Shown here: positions 1 through 8,247 of the stretch, piece after piece
Numbering within the stretch: the first letter of the stretch is position 1
Layout of the letters: each line of letters opens with the position of its first letter
Assembly: GCA_945874895.1 (NCBI GenBank)
Contig: CAMCIC010000010.1
Location: forward strand, 48,888 to 112,887
DNA length: 64,000 nucleotides
Source: Akkermansia muciniphila
GTDB taxonomy: Bacteria; Verrucomicrobiota; Verrucomicrobiia; Verrucomicrobiales; Akkermansiaceae
Reading direction: 5' to 3'
Program-made: the position numbers and the translations under genes
Notes under the pieces: generated by a model
Databases searched by the model: none
Seen by the model: only the letters and a program-made list of their open reading frames with translations
Told to the model about the DNA's origin: nothing

Positions 1-200
1 TTCGCCTGAATGTACTTAAGCGAGCGTATCAACACGTGCGATCTCGCAATCTTCAAGTCACCGATGAAGTATCCGCTGTTGAATCGATTGGCATCTCCAC
101 ATTTTTGGTGGAATCATCAGGAGTGAATCTGAAGATCACCATCCCTGCCGATCTCGAACTCGCATCCTATCTGATGGGGCAAGACGTCTGGGCTGACTGA
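1..200 (+). CDS. ispD: IspD C-terminal fragment (2-C-methyl-D-erythritol 4-phosphate cytidylyltransferase), partial
   Basis: The reading frame beginning at base 3 runs open from the window edge to a TGA and gives about 65 residues. It shows the typical end of IspD: a TDE-x-SAVE segment followed by a conserved NLKITIPADLELA stretch, the region that closes the CTP:methylerythritol-phosphate cytidylyltransferase fold. IspD makes CDP-methylerythritol in the non-mevalonate isoprenoid pathway in the cytoplasm. The nucleotide-binding N-terminus lies outside the window, so the call rests on the C-terminal motif alone. The M16 peptidase gene begins 9 bases after the stop, so the two are probably co-transcribed. 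Confidence 0.75.
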   Translation, partial: RLNVLKRAYQHVRSRNLQVTDEVSAVESIGISTFLVESSGVNLKITIPADLELASYLMGQDVWAD

Positions 201-209
201 ATATCCATC

Positions 210-1442
210 ATGACATCTCCGTATCACTGGCAAGTATTGAACAATGGCATGCGACTCGCAACGGCGAGCTTGCCTCATGCGGAGTGCGCCAGCCTTGCGA
301 TTTACATTCCAACCGGATCTCGGCATGACCCGTCGGGTTTCGCGGGCCTGGCGCATTTCATGGAGCATATGGCTTTCAAAGGGACCGCCAAACGCACAGC
401 CCAGCAGTTGTCGCTCGACCTAGAACGATCCGGTTCCCAGGCAAATGCCTGCACTGCAGAGGACCACACCGTCTACGATGCCAAAGGAGATGCGGCATCG
501 TTGCCGATACTGGCAGAGATCCTAAGTGATATGGTATGGCATTCCTCCTTACCACCTCGCGAAATCACCTTAGAGCGCGATGTCATTCATGAAGAGATCA
601 CAATGTATGAGGAAGCACCGGGGGATCATATTGGTGATTTGATTTCTCAAGCTCTCTGGTCTCCGCATCCTTTGGGAGAACCGATCACCGGAAGTCATCG
701 GACATTGGACGCCATCACCCGAAACCATCTGTTTTCATTCTGTCAGCAGCATCATTTCAGTTCCGATCTTATCATCGCCGCAGCAGGTCCTTATTCACCC
801 GGAGAATTCGAACAAATCCTCTCCCCTTACCTGCCCGATCAAAGCATTACGCCAGCATTTTCGCCCGAACCATTTGTATTTCACGCCCCGTCGACACCTG
901 TCATCCTTCATCGTGATACGGAACAAATACAACTCGCCTTAGCCCATCACACACCAGGTCGGCATCACCCGAGTCGACATGCCCTGCGTTTGCTTTCCAT
1001 TCTCTTAGGCGAATCAACAAGTTCGCGTTTGTTTCAAAAACTACGAGAAGAAAAAGGCCTTTGCTATCATGTTTCATCGGATTTGGCTCTCTTTGAAGAC
1101 ACCGGCTCTCTGGAAATATCTCTGGGCTTGGATCCCGATTCCCGTGATGAGGCGCTCGAGATCATATTTCAGGAAATCCAACAACTGCAACGAGAAGGAC
1201 CAACCGAAGAAGAACTGGAAAGGGCGAAAAAGATCGCCATCACATCGAGCAAAATTGCACTGGAATCCACGTCCTCCCAAATGGCATGGGTTGCCGAATC
1301 TTTGATGTTTGAGGGTGATATCATCACCCCCGCCGATTCTCGCGCACGTCTTTTGCCTGTCACCCCAGAGGATGTCCGCTCCATCGCGGAACAAATCTTC
1401 GAGATTTCTCATCAAGCTATCGCCGAAATCAGACCACTGTAA
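210..1442 (+). CDS. M16 family zinc metallopeptidase (mitochondrial processing peptidase-like), single-chain short form
   Basis: This 410-residue protein has the inverted zinc motif HxxEH (H49, E52, H53), followed by the third zinc ligand at about E129 in an HEEI segment, the 76-residue spacing expected for the family. The C-terminal half contains the second M16 domain with the R/Y-type signature region (SSRLFQKLREEKGLCY). The length matches one M16A/M16C half-enzyme such as the PqqF/YmxG group. No signal peptide is evident, so it is probably cytoplasmic. It starts 9 bases after ispD and is likely translated from the same message. A second, larger M16 peptidase lies near base 39,400. Confidence 0.92.
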   Translation: MTSPYHWQVLNNGMRLATASLPHAECASLAIYIPTGSRHDPSGFAGLAHFMEHMAFKGTAKRTAQQLSLDLERSGSQANACTAEDHTVYDAKGDAASLPILAEILSDMVWHSSLPPREITLERDVIHEEITMYEEAPGDHIGDLISQALWSPHPLGEPITGSHRTLDAITRNHLFSFCQQHHFSSDLIIAAAGPYSPGEFEQILSPYLPDQSITPAFSPEPFVFHAPSTPVILHRDTEQIQLALAHHTPGRHHPSRHALRLLSILLGESTSSRLFQKLREEKGLCYHVSSDLALFEDTGSLEISLGLDPDSRDEALEIIFQEIQQLQREGPTEEELERAKKIAITSSKIALESTSSQMAWVAESLMFEGDIITPADSRARLLPVTPEDVRSIAEQIFEISHQAIAEIRPL

Positions 1443-1452
1443 GAACGCACCT

Positions 1453-2742
1453 TCATTGACCGCGAGGCATGTCTTTCACCCATCCCTCAGCAACCACAGA
1501 ATCAATCAAAACCTGTGAGGAATGACTTCGCTCATCCCGATAACGAATGCGCAAAATCATTGGACGTGAGGGTACATCGGATGGGGGAATGAGAGCCTGG
1601 TGAATCGGCAATGAGCGATCGACATAGCCATGAAGCATCTGACCATCATCGGGAAACGTCAGCTTGTAGGATTGCCAGCGAGACTCCATGGAGCTGGGAA
1701 AGTCAAAGTTGTAATAACTCTCCTGCTCTAAGACCACGCGTACTTCGACGGGGTGGAGCGGTTTTTTTCCTCGTAGGCTGCTGACATTCATTTCTGACCA
1801 CCCAACCCAGCTCTCCCAGTCGACCTTGTATTCACCCTCAATCTTCATCAATGTAATGAGACGAGGAGGTTGGTTTTTCACAATCAGTTGGGTTTGAAAG
1901 CAACGTCCGTCTTGCAACAATGCGGAGGATGATTGATCGATCTCTTCGATTGCTTGATCCTGCAGTGGGTGGTTGAGATAATAACTTTGGGTCTTTTCCT
2001 CCAGTCCATCCACTGGGCGGAGCATGGGCATCAGGTCTTCCATCTTTCTCACCTGCAAAAAGGTTTCGATCCATTTGTGTGCTTCCTTGATCTGCGCCAG
2101 TTGCTTGACAGCAGAGGCATTGCCCGATGCTTTCACCACATCGATTTCGAGAAAAGGCGTTGCGAGAACAGAATCGTTCTTGGCATGACTGTCACGCTGC
2201 GGGCGCAGCAGCGCAGCAGCGGCGATCACAATCGCGACAGCAGTCAAAATGCCCCCCCCCCAGATCCAAGCGAGTGGTATCCGACGCGAAAAACGCAATT
2301 TCCGATTTTGACTCTGTTGCCACTCGTTCTCCGCATTCTTTCCACGACTGCGATGCTTTTTTCTCCGACGCCACTCACCTGAAGATGGCATTGGTTCCGC
2401 ATCGAACTGTGGACTTTTCGATTCCGTCGTTCCCTCAAGGGGATGAGGAGCCGTCTTTTCAACCAAAGGTTTTGCATCCAGTGTCGACTTCTCACTCACC
2501 TTTCTCTCGATGATTGTGGGATCTGAAGCATCATCTTCCGGTACTTGCACCAGAGGAGGCGTGGATTCACCACCCCGAGGAAGGCGCAGCATTCGATCAC
2601 AGGATGGACAAACCACACCTTTGCCCTCGTAGTCGGCGGGAATTCGAAAAATCGCCCGACAGTCCTGGCAAACAAATGCATTCCATCTGCGCTTTTCGAT
2701 AGACTTCGCTGATGAATCGATTGCTGATGAAGGAGTTGCCAT
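1453..2742 (-). CDS. Zinc-ribbon single-pass membrane protein of unknown function
   Basis: The 429-residue protein begins with a zinc-ribbon-like pattern of two CxxC pairs (C25/C28 and C45/C48). A basic, low-complexity linker follows, then one transmembrane helix at about residues 157-179 and a roughly 250-residue C-terminal domain with no domain I recognise. The topology suggests a cytoplasmic ribbon and an exported C-terminal domain. It lies 8 bases downstream of the PBP1A-like gene on the same strand and may belong to the same envelope-related transcript. A run of ten G residues in the coding strand falls in the codons just before the membrane helix and could slip. Function unknown. Confidence 0.75.
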   Translation of the reverse strand: MATPSSAIDSSAKSIEKRRWNAFVCQDCRAIFRIPADYEGKGVVCPSCDRMLRLPRGGESTPPLVQVPEDDASDPTIIERKVSEKSTLDAKPLVEKTAPHPLEGTTESKSPQFDAEPMPSSGEWRRRKKHRSRGKNAENEWQQSQNRKLRFSRRIPLAWIWGGGILTAVAIVIAAAALLRPQRDSHAKNDSVLATPFLEIDVVKASGNASAVKQLAQIKEAHKWIETFLQVRKMEDLMPMLRPVDGLEEKTQSYYLNHPLQDQAIEEIDQSSSALLQDGRCFQTQLIVKNQPPRLITLMKIEGEYKVDWESWVGWSEMNVSSLRGKKPLHPVEVRVVLEQESYYNFDFPSSMESRWQSYKLTFPDDGQMLHGYVDRSLPIHQALIPPSDVPSRPMILRIRYRDERSHSSQVLIDSVVAEGWVKDMPRGQ

Positions 2743-2750
2743 GAGGAAAA

Positions 2751-5195
2751 TTATTCGATTTCAATTTCTAGTTTTCCCGGTGGTGTCAAAGGAATGCGTG
2801 CTTGATCGTCTCCAAGGTCCAAAGACTCGAACCCCTGCTGCATATTCCGGAAAAATGCCCCCTCCTCGGCCTCCTCATCATCGGAACGGCCGCCACTCGG
2901 TATTTCCGATTGATACGGATCCGCACCAATCAGAAGAGAATCTTTAGCGCGGACTGGTATCGCATCGAGCACAGCCACATCGTTCGCGCGCGCTTGGGGC
3001 GTGGAAGATGGATTCGAGGATGCCGCCGAATGGATCGGGCACGTGGGGATCGATTCGGTGCCAGCGCGGAAATATTCTTTCATTCGCGCATCTTTCAGTT
3101 TGGGCAAGCCAGTCATTGGATCATTCACCGTTTCATAACAATACTGACTGGCTCGTTGACCACTGAGGCGACATACGTCGACTTCCACGACTGATGATGG
3201 CCGCGGGATTTCTCCTTCCAGATACTTCGAAGGCAGTGCGTTCATAGCTGCTTTCCACACGGGGAGAGCGATATCTTTGCCGAAGGCTCCCTCATAGATC
3301 GGCGGTGGAGAGCCTTGCAAAAATCCACACCAAACTCCGCAGGATACACGTCCGGAGTATCCGAGGGTCCAACAACCAGAAAAATCATGAGTAGTACCCG
3401 TCTTAACTCCGCCGCGAAATGCTGGGTTCATATCCACCATGGATGGTCTCAGGTTTCCATCCTGGACTGCACTGCGAAGAATTTCATGAATCTGATAGGC
3501 CGTGGCAGCATCCGTCGCAGTCAGGCGCTCAGGGGCACGAGGCGCACGTTGCATGACAACATGCCCAGAACTATCCTCGATTTTTTCCACGTATACGAAA
3601 TGTTGCGGACCAGTTTGTCCACCCCTTGCGAAAGCCGCCATCGCAGATACAGCCTGAGGTAGCGATGCTGACTCCCATCCCACCAGCAACCGTGGAAGTT
3701 TTTCACTTTCGGGAACAGCAAAACCAAAACGTCTGATTCCATCGGCGACACGATCCAAGCCGACCTGATTGCCGTAGCGGACCATGGCGGCCACCTTGGA
3801 TTGCTCAAGTGCACGACGTGCCGGGATCAATCCTTGATAGCGAGGATTCGACACTTCAGCACCCCACTCACCCAGAATCCCTTCGCGGCCTCCTACCATG
3901 ATCATGCGATTATCCATGGGTTCATCCTCTACCATGGTGGCGGGAGTAAGACCGCTGCCAAAACCCGCTGCTGCAAGAAAAGGAAACAAGGCAGTGCCCA
4001 TGGGTTTGCGGCCCTCTTCGATAAAATTGTATTGAGAATGCGCATAGTCCCGGCCGCCCACGTATGCCAGAACTTCGCCTGTCTCATGATCCACCATCCA
4101 TACCGCGCCTTGGATGTAGCTCGGCGGCTGCTGTGCCTTTTTGAAATCGGCATGTCGCTGGTGAGGATAACCGGGTCTCGCTTCTACCGCTTTCAGCGTT
4201 GCTTGCAAGGTCAGAAGCGCGGCATCCTGAGCGCCCTTTACGATCGATGTGTGAATGATAAATCCACCTTTGGCAAAGGCATCTTCTCCGATCAACTCTC
4301 GGGATTCGGCTGCGATCCGTTCATAAACATGACTTGTTCCCCGCTGCAGAGGTTTGGGATTCAAGACGACCGATTGGGAAAGATACTCTGATAAGTCTGC
4401 GGGACTGATCATCCCCTCTTCCCTCATGCGCCACAAGACATGATCCCGTCCGCGTTTGTTCGCTGCGAGATTGTTTAGGGGACTGAGCTCGAAGGGATTG
4501 CGCAAGATCGTAACGATCGAGGCACATTCCGGTATGGTGAGATCACGGGGTTCTTTGCCAAAATAGCCCAATGATGCGGATCGCAGACCGTAGTATCCGC
4601 TCCCCAAGAACGAGCGGTTCACAAAAAAACCAAGAATTTCCTGTTTGTTGTATCTTTTCTCGATGCGCTGCGCCAAGAACATTTCTACCAGTTTGCGCTG
4701 AAAGCCCGACTCCTCACGGCGTTTGGCTTCTGCTTTCAGACTGTAGGCATCGCGCGCCAACTGCTGTGTGATGGTGCTGGCTCCTTGCGTGATTTTTCCT
4801 TCCTTCGTTATGATTTTCAGAGCGGCGCGCATTACGCCGATGTAATCCACTCCATCATGCGTATCAAAGCGACTGTCTTCGCCCGCCTTGAGTGCATTGA
4901 TAAAATTGGGGGGAATGTCATCGAATGTGATCATACTGCGGTTTTCCACAAAGATCCTGCCGATCTCTTTTCCGTCGCGATCGAGAATGATGCTCGGAAC
5001 CTCCACATCATTGATGCGTTCGAGGTCATAGGTGAGGGCGCGCTCACGATAGGGCTGACTTTCGCGCTCAAAAACCTTCCACCCCGCCATCGAGGCAAGC
5101 GCAGACAAGATCAAAAAAACGATCCAGAAGCCTTTTCGCTTGTAGAACCGCGTTTTTCGACGCTTGTATCTCGCACTGCTGTAGCTGCCCGACAT
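2751..5195 (-). CDS. PBP1A-like bifunctional peptidoglycan synthase with degenerate transpeptidase motifs
   Basis: The protein (814 residues from the chosen ATG) has a basic N-terminus and one membrane helix, then a GT51 glycosyltransferase domain with catalytic E106 in an EDSRF motif, a QGASTITQQ segment at about 137-145, and the conserved YFGK region. A transpeptidase-like domain follows. Its expected SxxK is replaced by T401-A-L-F404 and its SxN by S466-K-V468, while KTGTT at 598 is intact. Loss of the catalytic Ser and Lys suggests a glycosyltransferase with an inactive transpeptidase domain. Upstream in-frame starts (5228, 5294) would overlap the divergent methyltransferase gene, so the start at 5195 was chosen. 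The C-terminal tail is Ser/Pro-rich and acidic. Confidence 0.88.
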   Translation of the reverse strand: MSGSYSSARYKRRKTRFYKRKGFWIVFLILSALASMAGWKVFERESQPYRERALTYDLERINDVEVPSIILDRDGKEIGRIFVENRSMITFDDIPPNFINALKAGEDSRFDTHDGVDYIGVMRAALKIITKEGKITQGASTITQQLARDAYSLKAEAKRREESGFQRKLVEMFLAQRIEKRYNKQEILGFFVNRSFLGSGYYGLRSASLGYFGKEPRDLTIPECASIVTILRNPFELSPLNNLAANKRGRDHVLWRMREEGMISPADLSEYLSQSVVLNPKPLQRGTSHVYERIAAESRELIGEDAFAKGGFIIHTSIVKGAQDAALLTLQATLKAVEARPGYPHQRHADFKKAQQPPSYIQGAVWMVDHETGEVLAYVGGRDYAHSQYNFIEEGRKPMGTALFPFLAAAGFGSGLTPATMVEDEPMDNRMIMVGGREGILGEWGAEVSNPRYQGLIPARRALEQSKVAAMVRYGNQVGLDRVADGIRRFGFAVPESEKLPRLLVGWESASLPQAVSAMAAFARGGQTGPQHFVYVEKIEDSSGHVVMQRAPRAPERLTATDAATAYQIHEILRSAVQDGNLRPSMVDMNPAFRGGVKTGTTHDFSGCWTLGYSGRVSCGVWCGFLQGSPPPIYEGAFGKDIALPVWKAAMNALPSKYLEGEIPRPSSVVEVDVCRLSGQRASQYCYETVNDPMTGLPKLKDARMKEYFRAGTESIPTCPIHSAASSNPSSTPQARANDVAVLDAIPVRAKDSLLIGADPYQSEIPSGGRSDDEEAEEGAFFRNMQQGFESLDLGDDQARIPLTPPGKLEIEIE

Positions 5196-5226
5196 GTCTT
5201 GCGATGATCCTAGCCCGAATTCCCTC

Positions 5227-6345
5227 ATGAAATCAACCACTGCGTTGCGGAAAATCATCGCGAGCCATGGTCCGCTCACCTTCTGCGCATACATGAACCT
5301 GAGTCTTTATCACCCTGACTTTGGTTACTACGCGCGAACCCCGCAACAGGTGGGAAAAAAAGGAGACTTTTTTACCAGCGTAAGTTGTGGTCCACTCTTT
5401 GGCATCCTACTTGCAGAAAAAATCATGCGCTGGTGGCGCGATGCACGTGTGACAGGACCGTGGCGCATTATCGAACCAGGACCAAACAACGCGGCACTCG
5501 CGATGGATATCCTCGACTACCTGCAAGAGCATCACTCTGATGCCTATCGACTTCTTACCTACGTGACCATTGATCCGATGCCGGAACCGCGCCTTTTTCA
5601 GCAACAAGCCTTGGCTCGTTTTTCTGATCACGCTCAATGCCTCGAAAGTCCTTACGGCCTTCCACCTCTGCCCACTTTCGTGGTGGCAAACGAAGTTCTG
5701 GATGCATTTCCTTGTCACCTGATCGAACTCCGAAACAATGAGTGGCAAGAAGTTTGGATCGAATCCGTGGGTGAGAACTTAGAACTGCGCGAAACATATC
5801 GTCCCTTTTCTGGTGCCTTACCCTCCATTCTGAGAGCACAGAATCATGATGAAGGCTATCGTACCGAAATCCGTGAAGCGCCGAAAGAATTCCTTCACAG
5901 CATACTCACATCCATGAGTTATGGACGCATGCTTTTTCTGGACTACGGTTTTGCAGAACCGGAATACTATGATCCCCAACGCATTCGCGGAACACTGCGC
6001 ACGTATCAGAACCATAAGGCATCGGAAGATGCGCTCAAGCAACCCGGCCTGATGGATATCACCGCGCATGTTGATTTCACATCAGTCATGAGATGTGCCC
6101 ACTCCCTAGGTCTGAAGCTGGTGGGATTCGGACCACAGGAATTCATGCTTTCCGGCATCATGCCCGAGCTTTTGGCAAAAGACGTGTGGCGCGCCGAATG
6201 GCAAAACAATTTCCAGACGCTTGTGCATCCCGCCCACTTGGGAGGGAAATTTCATGCGTTTGAGTTATCGTGGCAAGAACAACGGGAGGATGACATTACG
6301 GGAATCAGGCGCCTAGCAATGGATCCTTCATTCCTCGGTTCTTAA
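5227..6345 (+). CDS. MidA-like SAM-dependent methyltransferase (DUF185/NDUFAF7 family)
   Basis: This 372-residue protein opens with the family hallmark: GPLTFCAYMNLSLYHPDFGYY, then a GDFFTS motif, an EPGPNN SAM-binding loop and an ANEVLDAFP motif. Together these identify the MidA/NDUFAF7 group. Mitochondrial members methylate an arginine of a complex I subunit; the bacterial substrate is generally unknown. The ATG at 5227 keeps the gene clear of the divergent PBP start and leaves about 31 bases between them; an earlier ATG at 5194 would overlap it. A minus-strand terminator begins just beyond its stop. Confidence 0.88.
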   Translation: MKSTTALRKIIASHGPLTFCAYMNLSLYHPDFGYYARTPQQVGKKGDFFTSVSCGPLFGILLAEKIMRWWRDARVTGPWRIIEPGPNNAALAMDILDYLQEHHSDAYRLLTYVTIDPMPEPRLFQQQALARFSDHAQCLESPYGLPPLPTFVVANEVLDAFPCHLIELRNNEWQEVWIESVGENLELRETYRPFSGALPSILRAQNHDEGYRTEIREAPKEFLHSILTSMSYGRMLFLDYGFAEPEYYDPQRIRGTLRTYQNHKASEDALKQPGLMDITAHVDFTSVMRCAHSLGLKLVGFGPQEFMLSGIMPELLAKDVWRAEWQNNFQTLVHPAHLGGKFHAFELSWQEQREDDITGIRRLAMDPSFLGS

Positions 6346-6354
6346 TCAACTCCT

Positions 6355-6382
6355 AAAAAAATCTCTGGCAACCTCAGAGATT
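6355..6382 (-). terminator. Rho-independent terminator reading leftward, without an assigned gene
   Basis: On the minus strand, a perfect 8-bp stem (AATCTCTG / CAGAGATT, 7-base loop) is followed by an unbroken T-run. On the plus strand the same hairpin is preceded by A residues and has no T-tract after it, so it works leftward. The nearest minus-strand gene, ssb, already has its own terminator about 380 bases upstream, so this one implies a separate minus-strand transcript in between. Confidence 0.7.
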
Positions 6383-6758
6383 TGCCCAACGGCAGCGATC
6401 TTGAAGTGCGGCTATGGCAACTAGGGCCGATACAGTCATCGGAGGAACCAAGCAACAGACGCTCCATTTTTCCGCCACGATGGTAGCACTCATCACTCAG
6501 TCCACGCCGCACGTGAGCGTGGTCCAACAGTGCCTGTCATTCCAATGGTTCATGCGTTGGATGGGGACCAGAATGAGGCAATCCACGTCCGAGAGAACAA
6601 GGTCTTGGACAACCGGCTGATGTAGACAACTTGATGCATCAGGAGAGGTAAACCCATCGCGTAGCCTCTGGCATCGCGATGGAGGAACAGATGGATATCC
6701 TCACGGGGGGACTCGACACTGAGGAGATCCGCTCTATCCGATTCCCGATGAGCCCCCC
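6383..6758 (-). ncRNA. Candidate structured non-coding RNA or unexplained intergenic transcript
   Basis: This is the main gene-free stretch of the window. No open frame in it looks like a protein. On the minus strand it is bounded by the ssb terminator on the right and a second strong terminator on the left, the arrangement expected for a small independent transcript. Inside are stable inverted repeats, notably CATCGCG...CGCGATG (about 6657-6683) with an inner GCC/GGC stem, a CCACGC...GCGTGG hairpin (about 6510-6530), and CCGAT...ATCGG (about 6428-6443). I looked for signatures of tmRNA, RNase P RNA, 4.5S RNA and 6S RNA and could match none, so identity and even transcription are unproven. 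Confidence 0.35.
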
Positions 6759-6787
6759 AAAAAAAGAGCGCCCCGGAAGAGGACGCT
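6759..6787 (-). terminator. Rho-independent terminator of the pssA-pth-rpsF-ssb operon
   Basis: Reading on the minus strand, AGCGTCC, a short loop, GGGCGCT and then a T-rich tract starting with seven T residues form a 7-bp stem with one G-U pair. It lies about 35 bases after the ssb stop codon. Confidence 0.75.
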
Positions 6788-6822
6788 ACTTTTCATTGTC
6801 TGCTCGATTGACGATTTTTTCA

Positions 6823-7296
6823 TCAGAAAGGAATATCATCCTCTTCTTGGAACCCTGATTCATCTGCAGGCGAACCGCCCATCGATCCTGAGGAAGCCCC
6901 CCGAGAAGCTGGTAGTCCTTGGGATCCTTGGCTGCTGCTAATGCCACCGCCACCGTTGCCTTTGCCATCGGGCATAAACTGCAAATTCTCAGCCACCACT
7001 TTCAGTTTGCTGCGTTTCTGTCCCGATGCCTTGTCCTCCCATGTATCCATTTGCAGACGTCCTTCGATGAAAACGCCCCGTCCTTTGCTGAGATACTGCT
7101 GGGCGATTTCCGCCTGCCGCCCCCACAGGGTGATGTCCACAAATGTCGTTTCCTCTTGGCGTTGATTCTGCTCGTTGTTCCAAACACGATTGATCGCAAC
7201 GGCAATATCGGCAACAGCCGTTCCTTTGGGCGTATAGCGCAATTCTGGATCTCGAGTGAGATTTCCGAGCAACAAGACTTTGTTTAAGTTAGCCAT
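6823..7296 (-). CDS. ssb: Single-stranded DNA-binding protein
   Basis: The 157-residue protein begins MANLNKVLLLGNLTRDPELR, the standard SSB opening, and has an N-terminal OB fold to about residue 110. A Gly/Ser-rich linker follows, then the acidic tip EEDDIPF that recruits replication and repair partners. SSB binds exposed single-stranded DNA as a tetramer. It is the last gene of a minus-strand group in the order pssA, pth, rpsF, ssb. Close linkage of rpsF and ssb is common in bacteria. A strong terminator follows. Confidence 0.97.
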   Translation of the reverse strand: MANLNKVLLLGNLTRDPELRYTPKGTAVADIAVAINRVWNNEQNQRQEETTFVDITLWGRQAEIAQQYLSKGRGVFIEGRLQMDTWEDKASGQKRSKLKVVAENLQFMPDGKGNGGGGISSSQGSQGLPASRGASSGSMGGSPADESGFQEEDDIPF

Positions 7297-7335
7297 AATG
7301 GTGCCAGACTAGATGTGGGAAGTGGCATGTCAATC

Positions 7336-7355
7336 AAAAAATGTTCATGAGAACA
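7336..7355 (-). terminator. Weak hairpin with T-run between rpsF and ssb
   Basis: On the minus strand TGTTC-TCAT-GAACA forms a 5-bp stem followed by six T residues, just after the rpsF stop. The short stem suggests partial termination or attenuation ahead of ssb rather than a full stop. Confidence 0.4.
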
Positions 7356-7370
7356 GTTTTTGAGATCGGA

Positions 7371-7658
7371 TTACGATTTGCGCTGAAAGTATTGCAGATG
7401 AACTTGATTGTTCAAACGAAGGCGTCCTTTGATTTTTTCAATGGAGCAGGGATCAGCGCTGAATGTGTAATTGATGTAATGGCCCGACTCCATGTGGTTC
7501 GAATTGTAGGCGAACTTGCGACGACCAAGATCTTGCACGTCTCCGATGGTGGCGCCTTCCGCTTCCATTTCCTTCGAAACTACGCCTACGAGTTCTTCGA
7601 CGCCGCCATCCGTTCCCTTGGTGTTGAGAACGACGATACCTTCATATTTCCTGCTCAT
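7371..7658 (-). CDS. rpsF: 30S ribosomal protein S6
   Basis: From the ATG at 7658 this 95-residue protein starts MSRKYEGIVVLNTKG and has the bS6 features: a GRRKFAY segment that is nearly invariant, a HYINYTF strand and a basic C-terminal end. bS6 binds 16S rRNA with bS18 in the platform of the small subunit. A longer in-frame reading exists upstream, but it runs through the end of pth and has no homology to S6. The start overlaps the last 17 bases of pth, suggesting coupled translation. No rpsR is next to it, unlike the classical rpsF-ssb-rpsR order. Confidence 0.95.
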   Translation of the reverse strand: MSRKYEGIVVLNTKGTDGGVEELVGVVSKEMEAEGATIGDVQDLGRRKFAYNSNHMESGHYINYTFSADPCSIEKIKGRLRLNNQVHLQYFQRKS

Positions 7659-8247
7659 GTGACTGATTGAGTGATTGTTTGCCTGTGGTGTTGTAGAGAT
7701 TTGCCGCGACAGAGATGCCACGGGAGAGAGAATCTTGCACGGCATTTGCGGCGGTGGCAAGCATGTTTTGCAAAGTTTCTTTTTCCTCGGCGCGAAACTT
7801 TCCCAAGACATGACCGATCATCTCGCCCTTCGCCGAAGCCCCGATGCCGAGTTTGATGCGTGGAAAGACATCAGTGCCGAGATGCTCGATCAAAGAACGA
7901 ATGCCGTTATGGCCGCCGTGACTGCCCTTTTCACGCAAGCGCAGACGTCCAAAATCCAGTGCCACGTCGTCGTAGACCACAAGCACCTGTTCGGGCAACC
8001 ATTTGTGGAAGCGCATGACTCTGGCAACACTGCGCCCGCTGAGATTCATGAAGGTGAGCGGCTTCATGAGCAATACTCCTTGGAATTTCGATTGGGAGAT
8101 GGAGCATTCCCAGCGAGGTTGCAATTTCCACTGGGAGGCGGCATCTGATGCCAAGCGATCCAGAACCATGAAGCCGACGTTATGGCGCGTTTCCTCGTAT
8201 TCGCGACCTGGATTTCCCAAGCCCACCACCATGCGTATCGCATTCAC
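7642..8247 (-). CDS. pth: Peptidyl-tRNA hydrolase
   Basis: The 201-residue protein begins with the Pth signature VVGLGNPGREYEETRHNVGF, where H22 is the catalytic histidine. It also carries the conserved MNLSG, VYDDVALDFGRLR and SHGGHNGIRSL segments. It releases stalled peptides from peptidyl-tRNA that has dropped off the ribosome. The start overlaps the stop of pssA by four bases (ATGA) and the end overlaps the rpsF start, so the three genes are probably translationally coupled. Confidence 0.97.
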   Translation of the reverse strand: MNAIRMVVGLGNPGREYEETRHNVGFMVLDRLASDAASQWKLQPRWECSISQSKFQGVLLMKPLTFMNLSGRSVARVMRFHKWLPEQVLVVYDDVALDFGRLRLREKGSHGGHNGIRSLIEHLGTDVFPRIKLGIGASAKGEMIGHVLGKFRAEEKETLQNMLATAANAVQDSLSRGISVAANLYNTTGKQSLNQSHEQEI

